From CAJJDF01 sp965657945 (GTDB taxonomy: Bacteria > Bacteroidota > Bacteroidia > Flavobacteriales_D > CAJJDF01): a stretch of 53,248 nt of DNA. The stretch is from the NCBI GenBank assembly GCA_965657945.1, contig CBFHPW010000017.1, positions 1-53,248 on the forward strand. Reading direction: 5' to 3'. The notes under the pieces are model-generated. The model was given only the letters and a program-made list of their open reading frames with translations, had not been told where the DNA came from and did not search any database. A program made the translations under genes and the position numbers. Shown here one piece after another: positions 26,554 through 35,229 of this stretch. Position 1 is the first letter of the stretch, and every line of letters begins with the position of its first letter.

Positions 26554-27315
26554 ATGAATTTAAACTTAACCAGACCCATAGCCTTTTTTGATTTAGAATC
26601 TACAGGAGTAGATGTTTCAAAAGATAGAATCGTAGAAATTTCGATTCAAAAACTACTGCCAAATGGGGAAAAAGAAACCTACACCAAAAGAGTGAATCCA
26701 GAAATGCCGATTCCAATTGAAGCTTCGGAAGTGCATGGGATATACGATTTTGATGTATTGAACGAAAAAACTTGGAAAGAATTAGCACCAGAGGTAGTTG
26801 AATTTATTGGAGAGGCAGATTTAGCTGGTTACAATTCAAATCGGTTTGATATTCCCATGTTAATGGAAGAGTTGCTAAGAGTAGAAGTGGAACTTACCAT
26901 GACAGACAGAAAAAGAATTGATGTTCAGAACATTTTCTACAAACAAGAAAAAAGAACATTGGAAGCTGCACTGAAATTTTATTGTGGCAAAGATTTAGAA
27001 AACGCTCACAGTGCGGAAGCTGATACGACTGCCACTATGGATGTATTGTTAGCTCAAATTGATCGCTATGAAGACATTGAAGGAAATGTAGATTTCTTAG
27101 CAGAATACTCAGAAATGGGGAACAAAATGGCTGATTATGCAGGGCGTTTTGTATTCAATGCGGATGGAGAACCCTGTTTTAATTTTGGAAAACACAAAGG
27201 AAAAACGATTGAAGATGTTCTAAGAAGAGAACCAAGTTACTATTCTTGGATGATGAATGGGGATTTCCCTCGGTATACAAAGAAAGTTCTTCAAGAGGTT
27301 AAGGATAATATGTAA
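26554..27315 (+). CDS. DnaQ-like 3'-5' exonuclease with C-terminal DUF3820 domain
   Basis: The 253-residue protein has the DEDDh exonuclease fold. ExoI (FDLESTG, Asp8 and Glu10), ExoII (GYNSNRFD) and ExoIII (HSAEADTTATMDVL, with the His and the final Asp) are all present at about 6-165. A small C-terminal domain (about 205-250, FGKHKGKTIEDVL...YYSWMM) matches DUF3820, also found at the end of exodeoxyribonuclease X-like proteins. It should degrade nucleic acid from 3' ends; a repair or proofreading role is likely, but the substrate is not fixed. It stands alone between a terminator and a gene-free gap. Confidence 0.85.
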   Translation: MNLNLTRPIAFFDLESTGVDVSKDRIVEISIQKLLPNGEKETYTKRVNPEMPIPIEASEVHGIYDFDVLNEKTWKELAPEVVEFIGEADLAGYNSNRFDIPMLMEELLRVEVELTMTDRKRIDVQNIFYKQEKRTLEAALKFYCGKDLENAHSAEADTTATMDVLLAQIDRYEDIEGNVDFLAEYSEMGNKMADYAGRFVFNADGEPCFNFGKHKGKTIEDVLRREPSYYSWMMNGDFPRYTKKVLQEVKDNM

Positions 27316-27652
27316 GTAGAGAGCCAATTTCCGTTTTGACAGAAATTGCGCGAATCGCTTAATCGGAGCATTCGGGATTTGTGGAGATAGTCAATGAAAG
27401 ATAACTTTTGTACAATCATTTAACTATGAAAAGACAAAAAAATACTTGACAAAATCTAAGACGATTTTTACTAACAGATATCAAAAGAAGAAAAGAGCTG
27501 GGTGTGTAACAAGATAAAAAAGGAAAGACAGTTTCTTAAGAAGAGATAATAAATAACAGAGAAAAATCAAATGAAAACCGCAGGATTATAAATCCAGCTG
27601 ATCAGATTTCAAGTATAAACTTTAATACTATTATGAAGTAATCTTAATTCAA
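27316..27652. other. Gene-free interval
   Basis: These 337 bp show no credible frame, stable hairpin with T tract, or full promoter. The nearest promoter-like sequence, TAACTTTTG at about 27411, has one base too many between TA and TTTG. Confidence 0.5.
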
Positions 27653-28267
27653 ATGAAAATAATTTGCATAGGAAGAAACTACAGCGAACACGCTAAAGAA
27701 TTAGGAAACGAAGCACCAAAAGAACCACTTTTTTTCTTAAAGCCCGATTCGGCAATTTTGCCAAAAAGAGTGCCTTTTTACATTCCAGAATTCACTAAGG
27801 ATTTGCACTTTGAGGTGGAATTATTAGTGAAAATAAACCGAGTAGGAAAACACATTGAAGAACGCTTCGCAAACACATATTACGATAAAATAGGATTGGG
27901 TATTGACTTTACAGCCAGAGATTTACAGAATGAATGTAAAACAAAAGGTTTACCATGGGAAAAGGCAAAAGCATTTGACGGATCAGCTGTAATTGGGAAT
28001 GAATTTATCGATAAATCAGAATTTGAATCTGTTCAAAACATACAGTTTAGTTTGAATAAAAATGGAGAACAAGTTCAACTCGGTAACTCAAACGATATGA
28101 TGTTTTCTATCGATAGAATAGTGAGCTACGTTTCTCAGTTTTTCACTTTAAAAATAGGGGATATAATTTATACAGGAACTCCAGCAGGAGTTGGACCAGT
28201 AAAGATAGGAGACAGGTTAGAAGGATTTATAGGAGAAAAACAATTGATTTCGTTGGCTATTAAATAG
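27653..28267 (+). CDS. Fumarylacetoacetate hydrolase family protein (FAHD1-like)
   Basis: The 204-residue protein has the FAH-family core: ICIGRNYSEHAKELG at the N-terminus, metal-binding glutamates in HFEVELLVKI (about 52-61), GIDFTARDLQ (about 84-93), and the closing IYTGTPAGVGPVKIGD. At this length it resembles human FAHD1 and bacterial acylpyruvases rather than full fumarylacetoacetases. A divalent-metal-dependent hydrolysis or decarboxylation of a short oxo acid is expected, and the substrate is not clear. No aromatic-degradation genes are adjacent. Confidence 0.85.
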   Translation: MKIICIGRNYSEHAKELGNEAPKEPLFFLKPDSAILPKRVPFYIPEFTKDLHFEVELLVKINRVGKHIEERFANTYYDKIGLGIDFTARDLQNECKTKGLPWEKAKAFDGSAVIGNEFIDKSEFESVQNIQFSLNKNGEQVQLGNSNDMMFSIDRIVSYVSQFFTLKIGDIIYTGTPAGVGPVKIGDRLEGFIGEKQLISLAIK

Positions 28268-28566
28268 TATTCTATTTGTGGATTTATCCATTTGACATTC
28301 CCTAAAAAAATCGAGTTTTAATCTAATCGTATCACAAAGAGAATCATTTTGATGAATAACAATGAATAAGATTCCTCCCGTAAATTGGGAAAGAATGATA
28401 AAACTAAATAGATCAAAAAATTTATTCCCTCTACCTTTCAATATAATCTTTCCCTTATGTTGACTTTCTACCACTTCACTTCCAAGTAATTAGAAGAACA
28501 ATTGCAATTTTTTATGAAAATAACCCCTTTCAATGTAACATTCTACAAGGCTTTACGTAAAAGGTG
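28268..28566. other. Gene-free interval before rpoD
   Basis: About 300 bp carry no convincing coding frame; a minus-strand frame at 28217-28474 overlaps the end of the hydrolase gene and has no family features. I see no terminator hairpin or riboswitch-like structure. The rpoD promoter begins at its right edge. Confidence 0.5.
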
Positions 28567-28597
28567 TTGACAGAAGTAAGAAAAAATGTTATTTTTG
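28567..28597 (+). promoter_or_regulatory. rpoD promoter
   Basis: TTG (28567-28569, within TTGACA) and TATTTTTG (28590-28597) are 20 bp apart. The -7 box ends 27 nt before the rpoD ATG, consistent with the Bacteroidota housekeeping promoter. Confidence 0.75.
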
Positions 28598-28624
28598 TAC
28601 CTTATATTTACCTAAAACCATTGA

Positions 28625-29488
28625 ATGAGACAACTTAAAATTACCAAATCGATAACCAATAGGGAAAGTCAATCGCTTGATAAATACCTACAAGAAATTA
28701 GTAAGGAGACTCTAATTACAGCAGAAGAGGAGGTACTTTTAGCTCAAAGAATCAAGGAAGGTGATCAAATAGCTTTAGAGAAATTAATTAAATCGAATTT
28801 ACGATTTGTAATTTCTGTTGCTAAGCAATACCAAAACCAAGGACTTACTTTACCCGATTTAATCAACGAAGGAAACTTAGGGTTGATAAAAGCTGCTCAA
28901 CGATTTGACGAAACAAGAGGATTTAAATTTATTTCCTATGCTGTTTGGTGGATTAGACAATCTATCCTTCAAGCTTTGGCTGAGCAAAGTAGAATTGTGA
29001 GGTTGCCATTGAACCAAGTTGGTTCTTTGAATAAATTGAACAAAACATTCTCAAGGCTTGAGCAACAATACGAAAGAGCACCAAGTGAGCATGAATTGGC
29101 AGAAGAGCTAGAAGTAACAAATACAAAAGTTAATGATACATTGAGAGTAGGAGGAAGACACGTGTCTGTAGATGCTCCATTTCAGGAGGGTGAAGATAAT
29201 TCATTATTGGATGTTTTAATTAACTCTGATTCGCCAACTGCCGATACCGACTTAATGATTGAATCCTTACAAAGAGAAATCAAAAGGTCTTTATCTACTT
29301 TGTCTGAAAGAGAAAGAGAAGTGATTATTTTATTCTTCGGAATTGGAATGAAACATGGTCTTACTTTGGAAGAAATTGGAACTAAATTTGACTTAACCAG
29401 AGAAAGAGTAAGGCAAATTAAAGAAAAGGCAATCAGAAGATTAAGGCAAACATCAAGAAGTAAATTGCTCAAAACCTATTTGGGATAG
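28625..29488 (+). CDS. rpoD: Primary RNA polymerase sigma factor (RpoD/SigA)
   Basis: The 287-residue protein is the housekeeping sigma-70 factor. Region 1.2 is at the N-terminus (SLDKYLQEISKETLIT). Region 2 contains LPDLINEGNLGLIKAAQRFD and FISYAVWWIRQSI. Region 3 follows RIVRLPLNQ, and region 4 ends in EEIGTKFDLTRERVRQIKEKA. Region 1.1 is absent and the protein is short, as in the Bacteroidota primary sigma that reads TAnnTTTG promoters. Its own promoter has this form, so it probably transcribes itself. Confidence 0.95.
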   Translation: MRQLKITKSITNRESQSLDKYLQEISKETLITAEEEVLLAQRIKEGDQIALEKLIKSNLRFVISVAKQYQNQGLTLPDLINEGNLGLIKAAQRFDETRGFKFISYAVWWIRQSILQALAEQSRIVRLPLNQVGSLNKLNKTFSRLEQQYERAPSEHELAEELEVTNTKVNDTLRVGGRHVSVDAPFQEGEDNSLLDVLINSDSPTADTDLMIESLQREIKRSLSTLSEREREVIILFFGIGMKHGLTLEEIGTKFDLTRERVRQIKEKAIRRLRQTSRSKLLKTYLG

Positions 29489-29519
29489 GAAAATCGTCTT
29501 AATAAATATGTAAAAAGAA

Positions 29520-29552
29520 AAACACTTCAATCCCTTGAAGTGTTTTTCTTTT
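29520..29552 (+). terminator. rpoD terminator
   Basis: AAACACTTCAA (29520-29530), a TCCC loop, and TTGAAGTGTTT (29535-29545) form an 11-bp perfect stem followed by a T-rich tract. Confidence 0.9.
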
Positions 29553-29631
29553 TTGTGGAAGTTTTGAATTTTGGAGAGAGTTTTTTCTTTAAATTTTGAT
29601 AAATTTGTCAAGAAATTTAAAACCCTTAACA

Positions 29632-31092
29632 ATGAGCCAAACCGCTTCCAAAGCATTTTACGAGTCAGAATTAAATGACTGGGTAAACAAAGAAAAATCT
29701 GCAATTAATTTAATCTCTTCAATAGGGAATTTACTGTACGACAAATCTATTGAATTAGTCCTTTTTAGGAATCCGCTTGTAGATCAAAGTGTTTCGGAAA
29801 TTCTTAGCTTGCACAAATCAACAACTGATGTAACTGGAAAGAAAATCACGGTGGAAGATTCTGCGGCATTAGCGGAAGTATTACTAAATATTGATATTGC
29901 TCCTTCCAAACTTGATATTGGAAAGTTAGCTGCTGAATGGGCTAGTGAAAAAGGAAACTTCGCATCAATCACTGAATTTTTGAATTCAAAATTAAAAGGA
30001 TTTAAAACAAGTGATAACCAATCATTAGAACCAAGAGATGTCGTGCTTTATGGATTTGGTAGAATTGGAAGATTAGCCGCAAGAGAACTGGTGAAACAAG
30101 CTGGTAAAGGACAGCAGTTGAGATTAAGAGCAATCGTAGTAAGAAACAACTCGGAAGATCAAATCAAAAAAAGAGCTTCGTTGTTAAGAATGGATTCTGT
30201 TCACGGTCCTTTTCCAGGAACTATTTTCGAAGATTATGAAAACAAAAACTTGATCATCAATGGTCAGGTAATTAATATTATTCAAGCTAATCATCCTTCG
30301 GAGATTGATTATTCTACTTTTGGTATCAGTAATGCTCTGGTAATAGATAACACAGGAGTGTTTACTGACAAAGAGGCACTTTCTAATCATTTGAAATCAA
30401 AGGGTGTGTCTAAAGTAATTTTGACAGCTCCAGGAAAAGAAATACCAAATATTGTGTATGGAATCAACCAAAAAGAATTCAAGAGAGATGAGCACGATAT
30501 CTTTTCTGCGGCAAGTTGTACGACAAATGCAATATCCCCAATCTTAAAAGTAATTGAAGATACATACGGGGTAGAAAAAGGACATATTGAAACTGTTCAT
30601 GCCTATACGAATGACCAAAACTTATTGGATAACTACCACAAGAAGCCAAGAAGAGGAAGGTCGGCTGCGATAAACATGGTTATAACCTCTACTGGAGCAG
30701 GAAAAGCAGTCACGAAAGTTATTCCTAGTTTGAACGGGAAATTGACAGCCAATGCGGTAAGAGTTCCAACTCCAAACGGTTCCTTGGCTATCATGAATTT
30801 ATCCATTAAGAAAGAAGCTACTCTCGAAGAAGTGAACCAAATGGTAAAAAAATATGCTATGGAAGGTGATTTAGTGAATCAAATAAAATTCTCTATAGAA
30901 GAAGAGTTAGTTTCAAATGACATCATCGGAAACACATGTTGTTCTGTTTTTGATAGTCACGCTACTATCGTTTCTGAAGATAAAAGAAATATTGTATTGT
31001 ACGTTTGGTACGACAATGAATTTGGGTATACAAAACAAGTAATCAGATTGGCGAAATATGTGGCCAATGTAAGAAGATTATTATACTATTAA
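29632..31092 (+). CDS. gap: Glyceraldehyde-3-phosphate dehydrogenase, long form
   Basis: The 486-residue protein has a GAPDH core from about 138 to the end: NAD-binding VLYGFGRIGRLAAREL, catalytic Cys in AASCTTNAISPIL, and WYDNEFGYTKQV near the C-terminus. About 135 residues precede the core and do not resemble a typical GAPDH. Such long GAPDHs are known in Bacteroidota and some other groups. The enzyme interconverts glyceraldehyde-3-phosphate and 1,3-bisphosphoglycerate; whether it serves glycolysis or gluconeogenesis cannot be told. The start at 29632 (MSQTASKAF) is preferred over an in-frame ATG 12 codons upstream. A TAAATTTG box lies at 29600-29607. Confidence 0.9.
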   Translation: MSQTASKAFYESELNDWVNKEKSAINLISSIGNLLYDKSIELVLFRNPLVDQSVSEILSLHKSTTDVTGKKITVEDSAALAEVLLNIDIAPSKLDIGKLAAEWASEKGNFASITEFLNSKLKGFKTSDNQSLEPRDVVLYGFGRIGRLAARELVKQAGKGQQLRLRAIVVRNNSEDQIKKRASLLRMDSVHGPFPGTIFEDYENKNLIINGQVINIIQANHPSEIDYSTFGISNALVIDNTGVFTDKEALSNHLKSKGVSKVILTAPGKEIPNIVYGINQKEFKRDEHDIFSAASCTTNAISPILKVIEDTYGVEKGHIETVHAYTNDQNLLDNYHKKPRRGRSAAINMVITSTGAGKAVTKVIPSLNGKLTANAVRVPTPNGSLAIMNLSIKKEATLEEVNQMVKKYAMEGDLVNQIKFSIEEELVSNDIIGNTCCSVFDSHATIVSEDKRNIVLYVWYDNEFGYTKQVIRLAKYVANVRRLLYY

Positions 31093-31115
31093 CTCGTTGC
31101 CATTAATCTTGATTC

Positions 31116-31147
31116 AAAACCCTTTCGTAATTCCGAGAGGGTTTTTT
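31116..31147 (+). terminator. Terminator after the GAPDH gene
   Basis: AAAACCCT (31116-31123) pairs with AGGGTTTT (31138-31145), and the T run extends past the stem. It lies 24 nt after the stop. Confidence 0.75.
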
Positions 31148-31215
31148 GCTTTTAGGCTACACGAATGGAATATATTTTGAGATAGTTTCATTAAATTAGA
31201 CCAATAATACAAGCC

Positions 31216-31881
31216 ATGAAAAAAACAATCATACTATTTACAATCGCTCTACTTTCTTTGGGCGCCCTGGCAACTGAGCAGAAGCAAGAGTTGAGGGGAA
31301 AATCTAAGAAACAAATAGTACAAATGAAACAAAGCATTTTGCTAGTTCGGTTGTCTGATAAAACACCCGTAATAAAAGCTCTGCAGGAAAAAGGAATGGA
31401 GCAACGAGCAAGAGCAGTAAAAATAAAACAAGACGCTGTTAATAAGGAAATAATGAGTTCTTTTTCAGGATTTGACTTTTGCGAAGTGTATTTCTTTTAC
31501 AGTCATGATTCCGAGAATCTACAAGAAGGAAAATTCGATAAAGTTACCTTGTACGCTTCGTATGATTTGCTTGCGAAGGACGTCAAGTTGGATACAAATT
31601 ATTTTGTAGCTGATTTTGGAATGTTGAGAAACGAAGAAGAATTGAAAACGAAAACAAAGCAAAAGGAGAAAACAGGGATTTCTAAACAAAAAAAATACAA
31701 AGGTTCTGAAGTGAATACGACAATTAAATGCATGTATTTGAGAGATCATAATTTTGAGAGATTGAATTCCCCCTTTCCTTATTACGTGAGATTTCACCCT
31801 TCGCCAATTCAAAGTCTTTCTTATCGGCAAGTAATTGATCGTATGAATAAGCAGTTGACCAAATTTAGCAAACAAGGATAA
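31216..31881 (+). CDS. Secreted protein of unknown function
   Basis: The 221-residue protein has a signal peptide (MKKTIILFTIALLSLGALA, cleavage near 19) and a charged, lysine-rich mature part. A helical segment comes first (about 25-80), with a probable mixed strand region from 85 to 140. No family is recognised. It has its own terminator, shared with the convergent L31 gene, so it is transcribed alone. Confidence 0.7.
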   Translation: MKKTIILFTIALLSLGALATEQKQELRGKSKKQIVQMKQSILLVRLSDKTPVIKALQEKGMEQRARAVKIKQDAVNKEIMSSFSGFDFCEVYFFYSHDSENLQEGKFDKVTLYASYDLLAKDVKLDTNYFVADFGMLRNEEELKTKTKQKEKTGISKQKKYKGSEVNTTIKCMYLRDHNFERLNSPFPYYVRFHPSPIQSLSYRQVIDRMNKQLTKFSKQG

Positions 31882-31906
31882 TTAGCTATTTTGGTATACT
31901 CCACAA

Positions 31907-31940
31907 AAAAAGCCTTTTTGATTTTTCAAAAAGGCTTTTT
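31907..31940. terminator. Bidirectional terminator between convergent genes
   Basis: A 15-bp perfect stem (31907-31921 with 31926-31940) around a TTTT loop has A runs on the left and T runs on the right, so it can end transcripts from both the secreted-protein gene and the L31 gene. Confidence 0.9.
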
Positions 31941-31961
31941 AAATTTATATAAATGAGACAC

Positions 31962-32216
31962 TTATTTCTTGATGTGTCTTGCGTATCTTGATTTAAATTT
32001 ATCAATTCTACCAGCAGTATCTACAAAGTTTTGTTTTCCTGTGTAAAAAGGGTGAGATTTGTGAGAAATTTCCGTTTTGATCAATGGATATTCTTTTCCT
32101 TCAAATTCAACTGTGTCATTTGTTGCAGTACAAGATTTAGTCAAAAACATGTAATCGTTACTCATGTCCTTAAATACAACTAATCTGTAGTTTTCTGGGT
32201 GGATGTCTTTTTTCAT
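31962..32216 (-). CDS. rpmE2: 50S ribosomal protein L31 type B
   Basis: The 84-residue protein matches type B L31: MKKDIHPENYRLVVFKDM at the start, EYPLIKTEISHKSHPFYTGKQ in the middle. The zinc-binding CxxC of type A is missing, as expected for the zinc-independent form. It joins the small and large ribosomal subunits as an intersubunit bridge. Confidence 0.93.
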   Translation of the reverse strand: MKKDIHPENYRLVVFKDMSNDYMFLTKSCTATNDTVEFEGKEYPLIKTEISHKSHPFYTGKQNFVDTAGRIDKFKSRYARHIKK

Positions 32217-32383
32217 AGTGTATAATTTAGTCCCACCTAAATTTAGCGGGCATTATGTTATCGTTAATTAAGTTGCGAATTTACACATTTCTTTTTGGAT
32301 TAAAAACATTTCTCGTTACCTTTTTATACTAAATCTTGAAAAAAGCCGTAATTTCAACAACAAATTAGGTTTCAGCCCATATT

Positions 32384-33784
32384 ATGAAGATAAAAACACC
32401 CTTTTTATTCTATATTTTAGCCATTGCATCAGCCTTTATCCTGGCCACTTCGATTTCAAGTTGCAGAAAAGAAAATTTTCTTGACGATTCTTCAGTAACA
32501 TTACAATTTTCCAAAGATACAGTGGTTTTTGATACAGTGTTTTCGACTATCGGTTCAACTTACAGAAGGTTTACTGTTACGAATATATACAGTAGTCCAA
32601 TTTCTATTTCTCAAATTAGATTGGGAAAAGGTACCTCCTCTCCTTACCGAATGAATGTGGATGGAATCTCTGGGGTGGTTGTTAAAGATTTAGAAATTCC
32701 TCCAAAGGACAGTATTTACATCTTTGTAGAGGTTACGATTGACCCAACCAATGCAAACAACCCCTTTGTGGTTCAAGACAAAATTCATTTCCAAATAAAT
32801 GGAAATAATCAATCGGTTGTACTAGCTGCGTGGGGGCAAAACGCCTATTTTCATTATAATGAAGTTGTATGTGGAGAAACCTGGGCTGTGGATAAGCCAC
32901 ATGTTTTGTATGGAATAACCGCGGTAGGTTTTCCAGGAATTGATTCCAACTGTTCGTTAACCATTCCTGCCGGAGCCGTAATTTATGCACACAACAATGC
33001 CGTACTTTATGTGTACAAAAGTTCTTTGAATATAAATGGGACCGAAGCCAACAGAGTTATTTTTCAAGGAGATAGGAGAGAAGCTTCCTATGCAAATGAG
33101 CCAGGGCAATGGTTCGGTATTCGATTTGCTATCGCCCAAAACAGTGTGATTAATTACGCCATCATCAAAAATGCAACTGCGGGACTTTATGTCGATACAG
33201 CATTTGGTGGAGATTCTCTCACACTAAACAATGTTACTTCTTTTAATCATTCATTTGCTTCACTATTTGCACAAGGGGCAAGAATACATGCTGTTAATTC
33301 CAGGTTTAATAGAGCGGGAAATAATGCGGTTGCTTTGAGATTAGGAGGTGAATATTATTTCAACCATTGCACGGTTAATAATTTTTGGACAGCTTCCTCC
33401 AGAACTACTCCTGCCTTGATATTGAATAATTATTATGAAGCAAATGGTACGGTTTATGTCCGCCCAATTATACGGGCTAATTTCAATAATTCCATTATTT
33501 ATGGTGATATTGACAACGAAATAGTTTTGGATACTTTTCCTGGTAATTTTGCCAATTATCGTTTCAATCATTGCTTGGTAAAAACAGATCAACCGATAAA
33601 CTCAAATTACGTCAACATAAAACGGAATATTTCTCCTAATTTTTTCTCTTCATCTACTTTAAAACTCAAAAGCAGTTCGGTGTGCATCGACCAAGCAGAT
33701 CCAATTTATTTCTTGCCCACAGATTTAGATAATAACACAAGAAGTAACCCAGGCGATATTGGATGTTATGAATATGTTCCGTAA
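32384..33784 (+). CDS. Lipoprotein with right-handed parallel beta-helix
   Basis: The 466-residue protein has a lipoprotein signal (about 1-27, lipobox ISSC). An N-terminal beta-sandwich (about 35-145, VVFDTVFSTIGSTYRRFTVTN) resembles a C-terminal-domain-like immunoglobulin fold. A beta-helix follows (about 185-440), recognised by repeated short strands with regular hydrophobic spacing (for instance VIYAHNNAVLYV, SVINYAIIKNATAGLYV, LNNVTSFNHSF). The end is NPGDIGCYEY, typical of these proteins. It is a widely conserved Bacteroidota family of unknown function, probably on the cell surface or in the periplasm. It is 38 nt upstream of the protease gene and may be cotranscribed with it. Confidence 0.85.
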   Translation: MKIKTPFLFYILAIASAFILATSISSCRKENFLDDSSVTLQFSKDTVVFDTVFSTIGSTYRRFTVTNIYSSPISISQIRLGKGTSSPYRMNVDGISGVVVKDLEIPPKDSIYIFVEVTIDPTNANNPFVVQDKIHFQINGNNQSVVLAAWGQNAYFHYNEVVCGETWAVDKPHVLYGITAVGFPGIDSNCSLTIPAGAVIYAHNNAVLYVYKSSLNINGTEANRVIFQGDRREASYANEPGQWFGIRFAIAQNSVINYAIIKNATAGLYVDTAFGGDSLTLNNVTSFNHSFASLFAQGARIHAVNSRFNRAGNNAVALRLGGEYYFNHCTVNNFWTASSRTTPALILNNYYEANGTVYVRPIIRANFNNSIIYGDIDNEIVLDTFPGNFANYRFNHCLVKTDQPINSNYVNIKRNISPNFFSSSTLKLKSSSVCIDQADPIYFLPTDLDNNTRSNPGDIGCYEYVP

Positions 33785-33822
33785 CTTAGAATTCTTAAAA
33801 AAATATAAACCCAAATACAAAC

Positions 33823-35037
33823 ATGAAAAAAATTATTGTCTCATTGTTGGCCTTTTCGGCTTTCAGTTTTAGTAGTATCGCTCAAGATACAATTACGAAT
33901 AAAAAAGGAAGTGATTACCTGTTTACTGAAGTAAAGAACTTAGACGAAACCTCTGTTCAAAACCAAAATAGAACGGGAACTTGTTGGAGCTTTTCGGCTT
34001 TATCATTTTTAGAATCTGAGTTGATTAGAAAGGGAAAAGGAAAGCATGACTTATCCGAAATGTTTATTGTAAGGAATGCTTATATCGGCAAAGCAGAAAA
34101 CTATTTAAGGTATTACGGAACCTTTAATTTTGGCCCAGGGGGAGCATTTCACGATATCCCATGGGTAATAAAAAGATTTGGAATTGTTCCTGAATCAGCT
34201 TACAAGGGATTGAATTACGGTTCGGATTCTCACAACCACTCAGAAATGCAAGGAATGCTAAAGGCAATGGTTGAAGTTTTGGCAAAGAAACCTCAAGGAG
34301 GAAAACTGACTAAATCTTGGAAGAAAGCTATTACGGGAGTAACGGATGCTTATTTAGGAGAATTGCCAGATAACATGGAAGACTTTAAGTTTGAGTACGA
34401 AGGTGCTTCTTATACACCAAAATCATTTGCAAGTCATTTGGATTTGAATATGGATGATTATGTGTCACTAACCTCGTACACTCACCACCCTTTTTATTCA
34501 AGTTTTGTAATTGAAGTACAAGACAATTGGGCATTGCAATCCTGCTACAATTTACCTTTAGATGAGTTCATGCAAGTGATGGAATCTGCTATCATGGACG
34601 GATACACATTTGCATGGGGTGCAGATATTTCAGAAAAAGGATTTTCAGCCAGAGATGCATTAGCAATTTTGCCAACGGATGAGTCGACAATTAAAGTAAA
34701 AGGTAGAAATAATAAGCACTTTAGTGATGCAGGAGAAGAAAAAATTAGTAATGCATTTATGACTCCGGTTGAAGAAAGAATTGTAACTCAGCAAGAGAGA
34801 CAAGATGCTTTTGATAGCCAAGAAACAACCGATGATCACGGGATGCACATCACAGGAATTGTAAAAGATCAAAAAGGAACTAAATACTTCGTGGTGAAAA
34901 ACTCTTGGGGTGATTACAACCAATGTGACGGTTATTTTTACGCATCGTTTCCCTACGTTAGATACAAAACTATGAACATCCAAATTCATAAAGATGCATT
35001 GACTAAATCAATGAAAAAGAAACTAGGTATTAAGTAA
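33823..35037 (+). CDS. Exported C1-family cysteine peptidase (bleomycin hydrolase/PepC type)
   Basis: The 404-residue protein has a signal peptide (cleavage near SSIA-Q, 20-21). Its catalytic triad is readable: Cys54 (TGTCWSFSAL), His342 (HGMHITGIV) and Asn360 (VKNSWGD). The Gln of the oxyanion hole is Gln48 (QNQNRTGTCW). The order and the KNSWGD motif fit the bleomycin hydrolase branch of papain-like peptidases. An exported location is unusual for cytosolic PepC but common in Bacteroidota. It should cleave peptides in the periplasm. Confidence 0.9.
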   Translation: MKKIIVSLLAFSAFSFSSIAQDTITNKKGSDYLFTEVKNLDETSVQNQNRTGTCWSFSALSFLESELIRKGKGKHDLSEMFIVRNAYIGKAENYLRYYGTFNFGPGGAFHDIPWVIKRFGIVPESAYKGLNYGSDSHNHSEMQGMLKAMVEVLAKKPQGGKLTKSWKKAITGVTDAYLGELPDNMEDFKFEYEGASYTPKSFASHLDLNMDDYVSLTSYTHHPFYSSFVIEVQDNWALQSCYNLPLDEFMQVMESAIMDGYTFAWGADISEKGFSARDALAILPTDESTIKVKGRNNKHFSDAGEEKISNAFMTPVEERIVTQQERQDAFDSQETTDDHGMHITGIVKDQKGTKYFVVKNSWGDYNQCDGYFYASFPYVRYKTMNIQIHKDALTKSMKKKLGIK

Positions 35038-35094
35038 GTAGTTCGGAGTTGGAAGTCTGATGCTATTTAGACTTTTGATTCTTTTTAGAATTTA

Positions 35095-35133
35095 AAAAAA
35101 GCGAATCGACTGAACAAGTTGATTCGCTTTTTT
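35095..35133 (+). terminator. Terminator after the C1 peptidase gene
   Basis: GCGAATCGACT (35101-35111) pairs with AGTTGATTCGC (35117-35127) with one G.T wobble, flanked by an A run and a T run of six. It lies 58 nt after the stop. Confidence 0.85.
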
Positions 35134-35229
35134 ATTAGTAAGAAATTCCTACCTAAATAGGAATCCATTATCAAGGATCCTCTTGAATCAGTAACTTTTT
35201 CGCTATTCGGGAGGGTGTGTGAGGGTTTG

